A stretch of DNA of 13,502 bases, taken from NCBI GenBank assembly GCA_013388565.1, contig JACAEZ010000039.1, positions 1 to 13,502 of the forward strand, in the 5' to 3' direction. Under the pieces are notes generated by a model. It was not told the DNA's origin, ran no database searches, and was given only the letters and a program-made list of their open reading frames with translations. The position numbers and the translations under genes are program-made. Origin of the DNA: Campylobacterales bacterium (GTDB lineage: Bacteria > Campylobacterota > Campylobacteria > Campylobacterales > JACAEZ01). Shown piece by piece: positions 7,874 to 13,502 of this stretch. Every line of letters starts with the position of its first letter. Within the stretch, counting starts at the first letter, position 1.

Positions 7874-9236
7874 AAGAGGAAATGGCGGTACTATCGTATT
7901 TATGTCAATTTTAATATTGCTTGGAGTAGCTGGTTATTTTATATATAACTCTACAATGTTTGAGAGAGAAAAGCCAAAAATAGTCATAGAGGATGTGTTA
8001 TACTGGAATTTAAAAGAGCCTTTGAATTTTAAAATAACAGATAATGAAAAATTGAAATTTTATAAAATTGCTTTAACAGATGGTCAAAATGATATTGTAT
8101 TGAGCAGTAATGTATTGAATGAACCAAAAAAAGAGGTTACTGAAGAGTTAAAAGTTCCAAAATGGGCATTATCTATAAATAAAAAAGAGCTTTATTTTGT
8201 TGTTGAGGCAGTTGATGGTAGTAATTGGAACTTTTTTCAAGGTAATAAAGAGGTTAAAAATTTTAAAGTTATTATTGATACGAAAAAACCTAATACATAT
8301 TTAATTAACAGTTCATATAAAATAACAAGAGGTGGAAGTGCTTTATCTATTTTTAGAGCAGAAGATGAAAATTTAGACTCTATTACAATAGAGACAAATT
8401 ATGGAAAAAATTTAACTCCTATTCCATTTTATAAAAAAGGGTACTACCTGATTTTAGCTCCATGGAATATTGATTCTAATGAGTTTAATGCAAAAGTTGT
8501 GGCTAAAGATAAAGCTGGAAATATCTCAATACTTCCACTTAAACATTTTATTGAAAATAAAAAATATAAAAGTTCAAATATAACTTTAAAAGATGATTTT
8601 TTAAATGGAAAAATAACTTCACTTTTTGAAGAGTTAAATCCAGAGGTAGATGCTCAAACACCACTTGAAAAATTTATGTATATAAATGAAAAAGAGAGAC
8701 AAAAAAATGAAGATTTAATTCATGAAATAACATCTAAAGTTCCTCAAAATCTTATAGATAATTTTTCAATAGAGCTATTTTATCCATTAAGAAATGGAGC
8801 TTCTGTTGCATCATTTGGAGATAAAAGATACTTTTTTTATAATAACAAACAAGTTAGTCAATCATCTCATGTAGGACTTGATTTAGCAAGTACAGAGATA
8901 GCTGATATTACAGCAAATGACAGTGCAGAGGTTGTTTATGTAGGTTTTAACGGAATATATGGTAATATGCTTATACTTTATCATGGACTTGGGATATTTA
9001 GTCTATATGCACACTGCTCTTCTGTACTTGTATCAAAAGGTAATATTGTCAAAAAAGGCGATATTATAGCAAAAACAGGAAAAACAGGATTAGCAATTGG
9101 AGACCATTTACACTTTGGAATATTAATTCAAGGAGTTGAAGTAAGACCAGAAGAGTGGATGGATAAAAGCTGGATAAAAACAAATATATATGAAATCATT
9201 GAAAATGCTAAAAAGTTGATAGATAATGCAAGTTAG
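7866..9236 (+). CDS. Membrane-anchored M23 family metallopeptidase with Ig-like region
   Basis: 456 residues, start ATG six bases after AAGGT and 8 bp inside the previous gene. A short basic N-terminus (MNKRGNGG) and a hydrophobic stretch at about 10-27 form an uncleaved anchor, so the rest should be periplasmic. Residues about 38-230 are beta-rich, with two Ig-like units; the second ends KVVAKDKAGNISILP. Residues about 240-300 are helical and charged. The C-terminal LytM/M23 domain (about 305-435) keeps the zinc and catalytic residues: HVGLD (H335, D339), YAH (H383) and HLHFG (H414, H416). It is expected to cut peptidoglycan peptide cross-links. Cell-shape Csd1/Csd3-type endopeptidases are known in related bacteria, but orthology to one of them is not established here. 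It is coupled to minC by an 11-bp overlap, which suggests a role in wall growth or division. Confidence 0.9.
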   Translation: MNKRGNGGTIVFMSILILLGVAGYFIYNSTMFEREKPKIVIEDVLYWNLKEPLNFKITDNEKLKFYKIALTDGQNDIVLSSNVLNEPKKEVTEELKVPKWALSINKKELYFVVEAVDGSNWNFFQGNKEVKNFKVIIDTKKPNTYLINSSYKITRGGSALSIFRAEDENLDSITIETNYGKNLTPIPFYKKGYYLILAPWNIDSNEFNAKVVAKDKAGNISILPLKHFIENKKYKSSNITLKDDFLNGKITSLFEELNPEVDAQTPLEKFMYINEKERQKNEDLIHEITSKVPQNLIDNFSIELFYPLRNGASVASFGDKRYFFYNNKQVSQSSHVGLDLASTEIADITANDSAEVVYVGFNGIYGNMLILYHGLGIFSLYAHCSSVLVSKGNIVKKGDIIAKTGKTGLAIGDHLHFGILIQGVEVRPEEWMDKSWIKTNIYEIIENAKKLIDNAS

Positions 9237-9816
9237 ACAAAAAAATATTAGAATATTTGAAATTGTTTTAAATAGTGATAGTGAAAATTTAATAGATTAT
9301 ATCAATAAAAATTATCCACTTGTTAAAGATAATATATTTTTAATCAAGGGAGATATCTCAAAAGAGTTGGTAGAGTTTTTAAATAAACAAAATATATGTT
9401 TTGTCGATATGAACTCTTTTGAAAATTATGAAAAGATAGTTTCAAAGGGTAAAGAGATAACCAAAAATGAAAAAGAGATAAAAATCATTACAGCACATGA
9501 AATTAAAGATGATACAGTAGAGACAAAAAAGGTATTTAATAGAACTATTAGAAGTGGTGAAGAGATTAATACAGATTATGATATAGTGGTTTTTGGAAGA
9601 GTTAATAATGGTTCAAAAATCATCTCTAAAGGTAATGTTGAAATTTTTGGAAATGTAGAAGGTATGGTTATTTGCGATGGTTCATACATGATTTTAAAAA
9701 GTGTAAAAAGCGATAACATATTTTTTAATGGTGAAAATATAGATAAGAATAGTTTCGATGGTAAGATAAAAAAAGTATATTTAAATGAGAATAATATAGA
9801 GATTAAGGAACTTTAA
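9226..9816 (+). CDS. minC: Septum site-determining protein MinC
   Basis: 196 residues, short for the family (E. coli MinC is about 230). The N-terminal part (about 7-65) is a reduced alpha/beta MinC_N-like region that would act on FtsZ. Residues 70-100 are a charged linker. The C-terminal beta-helix (about 104-196) is diagnostic: TIRSGEEINTDYDIVVFGRVNNGSKI, then GNVEIFGNVEGM. This domain dimerises and binds MinD. The usual RSGQ motif reads RSGE at 109-112. The ATG at 9226 lies 11 bp inside the M23 gene and lacks a clear Shine-Dalgarno sequence, so it probably depends on translational coupling. No minD or minE is in this window; in this phylum minDE is encoded elsewhere. The C-terminal call is firm, the N-terminal domain boundary less so. 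Confidence 0.88.
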   Translation: MQVRQKNIRIFEIVLNSDSENLIDYINKNYPLVKDNIFLIKGDISKELVEFLNKQNICFVDMNSFENYEKIVSKGKEITKNEKEIKIITAHEIKDDTVETKKVFNRTIRSGEEINTDYDIVVFGRVNNGSKIISKGNVEIFGNVEGMVICDGSYMILKSVKSDNIFFNGENIDKNSFDGKIKKVYLNENNIEIKEL

Positions 9817-9817
9817 A

Positions 9818-10711
9818 ATGTATCAAAAAACTATAAAAAAAGCAGTTCAAATTGTTGGAATTGGTCTTCATAAAGGTGTTCCTGTTAAGCTTAGATTAGA
9901 ACCACTTGAAGCAAATAGTGGTATAGTTTTTTATAGAGAAGATTTAGCAAAAAGTATAGAGCTAAAACCAAGTAGTGTTATAGATACAACAATGGCAACC
10001 GTAATAGGAAATAGCGAATTTTTTATATCAACAATAGAACATATGTTAAGTGCTATTTATGCTTATGGTATTGATAATTTAAGAATTGTATTAAATAATG
10101 ATGAGATACCTATCATGGATGGTAGTAGTATAGGTTTTTGTATGTTACTTGATGAAGCTGGAGTTATTGATTTAGATAGTTTTAAAAATGTAATCATGAT
10201 AAAAAAAGATGTTTTAGTTAGTGAGGGTGAAAAGTTTGTTAAATTATCTCCAAATAACTATACAGAGTATAGTTTCAAAATAAAATTTGACCATCCTGTA
10301 ATTCAAACACAATCATTTGATTTTAGCTTTTCTAAAAAAAGTTATATCAATGAGATAGCTAGAGCTAGAACATTTGGCTTTTTAAAAGAGGTTCAATATT
10401 TAAGAAGTAAAAATTTAGCACTTGGTGGTTCGCTTGATAATGCGATTGTTTTAGACGATAAAAAAGTTTTAAATAGCGATGGTTTGAGATTTGAAAATGA
10501 GTTTGTAAGGCATAAAATTTTAGATGCAATTGGTGATTTATCACTTCTTCAAAAACCATTTTTAGGAAAATATAGCTCCTTAGCTGGAAGTCATAAATTA
10601 AATCATCTATTAACATTAGAACTATTAAAAGATAGCTCTAACTATGAGATAGTATCGGTTAAAAATTTATATAAAGAGTTAAATATAAATTATGAACAAG
10701 CCTACTGTTGA
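9818..10711 (+). CDS. lpxC: UDP-3-O-acyl-N-acetylglucosamine deacetylase LpxC
   Basis: A 297-residue cytosolic zinc amidase catalysing the committed step of lipid A synthesis, so the organism has an LPS/LOS outer membrane. Hallmarks: QIVGIGLHKG at 11-20, STIEHMLSAIYAYGIDN starting at 71 with zinc ligand H75 and catalytic E74, DEIPIMDGSS at 95-104, RARTFGF at 182-188, and RHKILDAIGDL at 231-241 with zinc ligands H232 and D236. GSHKLNH around residue 259 supplies the catalytic general-acid histidine. All residues needed for activity are present and length is typical. Start ATG has AAGGAA seven bases upstream and lies one base after the minC stop. Its stop codon lies inside tsaB (20-bp overlap). 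LpxC being next to minC and a wall peptidase suggests coordinated envelope synthesis. Confidence 0.97.
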   Translation: MYQKTIKKAVQIVGIGLHKGVPVKLRLEPLEANSGIVFYREDLAKSIELKPSSVIDTTMATVIGNSEFFISTIEHMLSAIYAYGIDNLRIVLNNDEIPIMDGSSIGFCMLLDEAGVIDLDSFKNVIMIKKDVLVSEGEKFVKLSPNNYTEYSFKIKFDHPVIQTQSFDFSFSKKSYINEIARARTFGFLKEVQYLRSKNLALGGSLDNAIVLDDKKVLNSDGLRFENEFVRHKILDAIGDLSLLQKPFLGKYSSLAGSHKLNHLLTLELLKDSSNYEIVSVKNLYKELNINYEQAYC

Positions 10712-11156
10712 TATACTGATTATTGCACTTAATTCGCCTATTTTAGTAGGTGTTTATAAAAATAATCAATTAATACAATACATAGAAACAAGTGAAAAAA
10801 CAAGTGATTGTTTGCCAATAATATTTAAAGAGTTATCAGATAGTTATAAAATTAATCACATATATTTTACAAAAGGTCCAGGGAGTTTTATGGCAATAAA
10901 GTTAGTTTATGTTTTTTTAAAAACAGTTAGTATCGTTCAAAATATCAAACTATTTGCTACAGATGGATTTTTATTTTCAACAGGTAATTATATAAAAGCT
11001 CATGGAGAGTGCTATTTTGTAAAAAAAAATGAAAAAATAGAACTAGAAGTTATTAAAGAGACTATTTTTGTAAAGTTTGAGTTACCAAAGCTATTAGATA
11101 CATCAAAGTTTTCTACAGACATATCACCTATGTATATATTACCAGCAATAAATTAG
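10692..11156 (+). CDS. tsaB: TsaB-like subunit for tRNA t6A37 threonylcarbamoylation (short form)
   Basis: 154 residues, overlapping lpxC by 20 bp. The ASKHA-type N-terminal lobe is recognisable: [22 protein letters not shown] at 7-28, a central helix ([10 protein letters not shown]), and [25 protein letters not shown] near 57-81, which matches the GPGSFTGlR signature of TsaB. TsaB has no catalysis of its own; it holds TsaD and TsaE in the complex that makes t6A37. E. coli TsaB is about 230 residues, and most of the second lobe is missing here. Short TsaB-like proteins at this locus before thrB are usual in Campylobacterota as I recall, so this is probably not a truncation. An A9 run at 11021-11029 crosses codons 110-113. 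No strong Shine-Dalgarno is seen, so coupling to lpxC is likely. Family call moderately firm. Confidence 0.78.
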   Translation: MNKPTVDILIIALNSPILVGVYKNNQLIQYIETSEKTSDCLPIIFKELSDSYKINHIYFTKGPGSFMAIKLVYVFLKTVSIVQNIKLFATDGFLFSTGNYIKAHGECYFVKKNEKIELEVIKETIFVKFELPKLLDTSKFSTDISPMYILPAIN

Positions 11157-11159
11157 CCA

Positions 11160-11165
11160 AAGGAG
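11160..11165 (+). promoter_or_regulatory. Shine-Dalgarno AAGGAG deciding the thrB start
   Basis: AAGGAG lies only two bases before the TTG at 11168 but five bases before the TTG at 11171. The spacing favours the second TTG, which also gives an N-terminus reading [13 protein letters not shown], the usual distance to the first ThrB motif. Confidence 0.65.
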
Positions 11166-11170
11166 AGTTG

Positions 11171-12049
11171 TTGTATATTAGTGTACCCGCAACAAGTGCA
11201 AATTTAGGACCAGGATTTGATTCACTTGGAGTTGCAATAAATTTAAGAAATGCAATAAAAATAAAAAAATCTACATATTTTAGTATATCAGTCAAAGGTG
11301 AAGGTGAAAAAAATCCAAAACTTAAAGGGAATAATCTTTTTATAAATATTTTTAATGAATATTATTATAATTTAACAGGTAAAAAAGATAATTTTAGATT
11401 TTTGTTTTATAATAATATACCAATGTCAAGAGGACTTGGAAGTAGTTCTGCTGTTATTGTAAGTGCTATTATGTCTGCTTATGAGGCATCAAATATATCT
11501 ATTTCAAAAGAAAAATTATTAAATTTAGCATTAAATTACGAATCTCATCCAGATAATATCACACCAGCTGTAATGGGTGGGTTTAATGTTGCAGTTGTTG
11601 AAAATAACAAAGTATTATCAATTAGAAAAAATATGCCAAACTATTTAAAAGCTGTTGTTGTAATACCAGATAAAGCTATTTCAACTGCACAATCAAGAAC
11701 AACTTTACCAAATTATTACTCTAAAAAAGATGCTGTATATAATCTTTCACACTCATCATTAGTAACAGGTTGTTTTTTATCTGAAAATTGGGAGCTTTTA
11801 AAATATGCTGCAAAGGATAAATTTCATCAAGCTATTAGAATGAAAAATATGCCTGAACTGTTTGAAGTTCAAAAAATTGCTCTATTAAATGGTGCATTAA
11901 TGAGTACACTATCTGGAAGTGGTTCATCATTTTTTAATCTATCTTTTGAAGACAATGCTATTAATATACAAAAAAAAATAGTAGAAAAATATCCTAACTT
12001 TAAAGTTGAAATTTTTGACTTTGATAACAAAGGAGTATATTCAAAATAG
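11171..12049 (+). CDS. thrB: Homoserine kinase ThrB (GHMP family)
   Basis: About 292 residues, ATP-dependent phosphorylation of L-homoserine, the penultimate step of threonine synthesis. The three GHMP kinase motifs are intact: [16 protein letters not shown] near residues 5-20, [16 protein letters not shown] (ATP-binding glycine-rich loop) near 84-99, and [15 protein letters not shown] near 243-257. [12 protein letters not shown] and [10 protein letters not shown] are also typical. The start is a TTG. Two adjacent TTGs (11168 and 11171) are possible; the Shine-Dalgarno spacing favours the second. An A9 run lies at 11970-11978 in the last part of the gene. It follows tsaB by about 14 bp and precedes ylxR by 40 bp, the largest gap in the plus-strand series. 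Threonine is a substrate of the t6A pathway, so the tsaB-thrB neighbourhood makes metabolic sense, though a functional link is inference. Confidence 0.95.
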   Translation: MYISVPATSANLGPGFDSLGVAINLRNAIKIKKSTYFSISVKGEGEKNPKLKGNNLFINIFNEYYYNLTGKKDNFRFLFYNNIPMSRGLGSSSAVIVSAIMSAYEASNISISKEKLLNLALNYESHPDNITPAVMGGFNVAVVENNKVLSIRKNMPNYLKAVVVIPDKAISTAQSRTTLPNYYSKKDAVYNLSHSSLVTGCFLSENWELLKYAAKDKFHQAIRMKNMPELFEVQKIALLNGALMSTLSGSGSSFFNLSFEDNAINIQKKIVEKYPNFKVEIFDFDNKGVYSK

Positions 12050-12073
12050 ATAATATTAAATAAAAGTTTATTT

Positions 12074-12082
12074 TGGTAAAAT
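12074..12082 (+). promoter_or_regulatory. Predicted extended -10 promoter for ylxR-infB
   Basis: TGGTAAAAT is an extended -10 (TGnTAAAAT) whose hexamer (12077-12082) ends seven bases before the ATG at 12090. Transcription would start at about 12089-12090, on or next to the start codon. No -35 consensus is seen; upstream DNA is AT-only, including the palindrome AAATAAA-AG-TTTATTT at 12058-12073. It would give ylxR and infB a transcript independent of thrB. Confidence 0.5.
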
Positions 12083-12089
12083 GGTAAGC

Positions 12090-12356
12090 ATGAAAATATG
12101 TGTTAGAATGTGCATTTGTTGCAAAAATAGATTTGAACAAAAAAATTTACTTAGACTTCAATATTTAAATAAAAAACTTCAAAAATATACAAATTATGGA
12201 AGAAGCTTTTATATATGTCATGAGTGTCTAAATCAACAAAACAACAAAAAATTATTAAATTCAATTTTAAATATTTGCAAAACAAAAGATAAAGAGAAGA
12301 TATTATTAGATTTAAAGGAGATTAGTCTTGATTCAACAAAAAGTACGAGTATGTGA
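12090..12356 (+). CDS. ylxR: YlxR family (DUF448) RNA-binding protein
   Basis: 88 residues from the ATG at 12090. A longer form from ATG 12081 adds MVS, but that codon is inside the predicted -10 element, so the shorter form is preferred. Near the start, RMCICC gives the RxCxxC of the family. A YGRSFYICHEC stretch (about 36-46) corresponds to the conserved GRGxYxC segment with a second cysteine pair. The C-terminus is helical and lysine-rich. YlxR proteins are small, basic, RNA-binding and almost always sit in the nusA-infB-rbfA-rimP cluster; reported roles include effects on transcription regulation and RNase P, none of which the sequence can decide. Here the nusA part of the cluster is absent and thrB lies upstream. 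Its 3' end overlaps infB by 29 bp and contains the infB Shine-Dalgarno sequence. No Shine-Dalgarno of its own is visible. Confidence 0.85.
   Translation: MKICVRMCICCKNRFEQKNLLRLQYLNKKLQKYTNYGRSFYICHECLNQQNNKKLLNSILNICKTKDKEKILLDLKEISLDSTKSTSM
12314..12320 (+). promoter_or_regulatory. Shine-Dalgarno AAAGGAG for infB, inside ylxR
   Basis: A near-perfect AAAGGAG sits seven bases upstream of the TTG at 12328. It is the strongest ribosome-binding site in the window and identifies TTG as the infB start, placing initiation within the ylxR coding sequence. Confidence 0.8.
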
Positions 12357-13502
12357 GATTGCAAAAGAGGTAGGTGTTAAATCAAAAGATGTTGTCGAAA
12401 AAGCTCAAGAAGTTGGGCTGTTAGATGTAAAAGCAGCAAACAGTACTGTTGATACTGATATTGCTGAAAAGTTAATAAACTACATCATGAAGGGTGTTAA
12501 TGAATTTACTGAAAGCAATATAGCAAGTAGTAATTTGGATTTGGAAAAACCAAAAACAATTCAAATAGAAACAGATAAAACTGAAGATAAAGAGCAAATA
12601 GAGAGTGTTATTTTAACTAACGAAGATAAAAACAGATCAGAAATTGATGAAGCAAAATCAAAAACTGTGGAAAGTGAAGTTGTACAAGACAAAAAAGAGG
12701 TTGGTATCTGGGCTGATGTTAAAAACTCTAAAAGATTAACTATTGTCAAAAAAAGAAGAGATATAGAAAAACCTCAAGACGAAAAATCTCAAGAATCTTC
12801 TACTCAAAAAGAAAAACAAAAAATTGACAAAATACAACAAAAAATAGATGAGATGACAAATGAGCAAAAACTAACACTTAAACAATCTCAACAAGAATTA
12901 ATGAGAAAAAAGAAAAAACAGAAAAAAGTTGTATTACCTACTAAAAAAGATGTAGTTAAAAAAATCGACCTTTTAGAAACAAGAGAGTTCAAAGAAGATT
13001 TATCTTCAGATGATGAAGAGATTGTATTACTTGATTTTAGTGCAAACGAATATCGTACTAAAAAAGAGGAAGTAAAACTTGATGAAAATAGAATAAAAGT
13101 TGCAAAACAAAGCATTGATATTAATGGTGGTTCTCATCAACTAAGAAGAGTAAAATCAAAAAGACCAAAAATTACTCCAAAAATAGAAAAGCAAAATGCC
13201 ATAGTAGTTCCTGAAGAGATTAGAGTTTATGAGTTTGCTGAAATTGCTGGAATTGCTATCAAAGATGTGATTACAAAACTATTTAAATTAGGTTTGATGG
13301 TTACAAAAAATGACTTTTTAGAAAAAGATGTTATAGAAATATTAGCAGAGGAGTTTGAAATAGAAATTCAAACACAAAATGTGTTAAATGAACTTGATTA
13401 TATTCAAGCTTACGAATTGGACTCTAATGAAGATGATACAAGTTTAGAAATTAGACCACCTGTTATTACAATCATGGGACATGTTGACCATGGAAAAACA
13501 TC
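12328..13502 (+). CDS. infB: Translation initiation factor IF-2 (partial, N-terminal part; continues past right edge)
   Basis: The frame opens at TTG 12328 and runs to the window edge without a stop, giving 391 complete codons. Residues 2-52 (IQQKVRVCEIAKEVGVKSKDVVEKAQEVG and following) are an IF2_N domain. Residues about 55-290 form a long low-complexity linker rich in K, E, Q and D, as usual in IF-2. A second IF2_N-like domain begins near 297 (EEIRVYEFAEIAGIAIKDVITKLFKLGLMV). RPPVITIMGHVDHGKT at about 376-391 is the start of the GTPase domain, with the G1 P-loop at 384-391, where the window ends. IF-2 brings initiator fMet-tRNA to the 30S subunit and promotes subunit joining. The start is set by the Shine-Dalgarno spacing and by similarity of the N-terminus to MxxKVRVYEIAKELG in the family. 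Expression is probably coupled to ylxR. Confidence 0.95.
   Translation, partial: MIQQKVRVCEIAKEVGVKSKDVVEKAQEVGLLDVKAANSTVDTDIAEKLINYIMKGVNEFTESNIASSNLDLEKPKTIQIETDKTEDKEQIESVILTNEDKNRSEIDEAKSKTVESEVVQDKKEVGIWADVKNSKRLTIVKKRRDIEKPQDEKSQESSTQKEKQKIDKIQQKIDEMTNEQKLTLKQSQQELMRKKKKQKKVVLPTKKDVVKKIDLLETREFKEDLSSDDEEIVLLDFSANEYRTKKEEVKLDENRIKVAKQSIDINGGSHQLRRVKSKRPKITPKIEKQNAIVVPEEIRVYEFAEIAGIAIKDVITKLFKLGLMVTKNDFLEKDVIEILAEEFEIEIQTQNVLNELDYIQAYELDSNEDDTSLEIRPPVITIMGHVDHGKT

Noticed and set aside
10365..10616. Minus-strand open frame opposite the lpxC active-site region
   Set aside because: lpxC is intact on the other strand and the translation has no recognisable features.
12058..12073. AT-only palindrome AAATAAA-AG-TTTATTT as a terminator after thrB
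   Set aside because: The stem has no G or C pairs, the loop is two bases, and the sequence lies directly upstream of a -10 element. It is more likely promoter-region AT-richness than a terminator.
12561..13115. Two minus-strand open frames (12561-12749 and 12888-13115) opposite infB
   Set aside because: Both are Ser/Phe-rich complements of the K/E-rich IF-2 linker, with no independent support.
1..13502. CRISPR arrays, tRNA or rRNA genes, IS elements, prophage parts, riboswitches
   Set aside because: I looked for direct-repeat arrays, cloverleaf-like segments, transposase motifs and long structured leaders. The sequence is nearly fully coding, with gaps of under 100 bp, and none of these was seen.

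Overview
The window is a compact, AT-rich stretch of bacterial chromosome carrying almost only housekeeping genes. Gene content and order point to the Campylobacterota (the former Epsilonproteobacteria). In particular, a membrane-anchored M23 peptidase, minC, lpxC, a short tsaB, thrB, ylxR and infB run in series, an order I recall from Campylobacter and Sulfurimonas-type genomes. An MqnP-type prenyltransferase of the futalosine menaquinone route fits the same group. The genus cannot be fixed from sequence alone; a Sulfurimonas- or Arcobacter-like genome is my best guess.

Layout. Positions 1-1703 hold three genes on the minus strand: the MqnP prenyltransferase, then a protein with a weakly PilZ-like C-terminus, then a single-pass membrane/coiled-coil protein that runs off the left edge. 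A 97-bp divergent intergenic region (1704-1800) carries a promoter in each direction. From 1801 to the right edge all ten genes are on the plus strand and nearly touch or overlap: miaA, a REC-PAS-GAF-HD-GYP regulator with a degenerate GGDEF-like tail, mnmG, a DHH/DHHA1 phosphoesterase, an M23 peptidase, minC, lpxC, tsaB, thrB, ylxR and the 5' part of infB (counting infB, eleven reading frames in the series). Only the gap before ylxR exceeds about 12 bp, and a second promoter lies there. No gene-free stretch exceeds 100 bp, and I see no rRNA, tRNA, CRISPR array, IS element or convincing terminator.

How the genes fit together. Three themes are interleaved. (i) Translation fidelity: MiaA (position 37), MnmG (position 34) and TsaB (t6A37) all modify the tRNA anticodon loop, and YlxR and IF2 act on the ribosome or in initiation. 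(ii) Envelope and division: the M23 endopeptidase, MinC and LpxC form a translationally coupled trio. (iii) Cyclic-nucleotide turnover: an HD-GYP phosphodiesterase and a DHH/DHHA1 phosphoesterase lie on the plus strand, with a possible PilZ-like protein on the minus strand. ThrB (threonine synthesis) sits beside tsaB, whose pathway consumes threonine.

The most unusual signal I found is non-coding. Both genes that follow an intergenic promoter, miaA and ylxR, have a -10 hexamer exactly seven bases before their best ATG and no Shine-Dalgarno sequence, which predicts leaderless mRNAs. Several internal genes instead use rare start codons (GTG for the HD-GYP gene, TTG for thrB and infB) behind strong Shine-Dalgarno sequences. 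I see no clearly new multi-gene system; the rest reads as conserved core genome.
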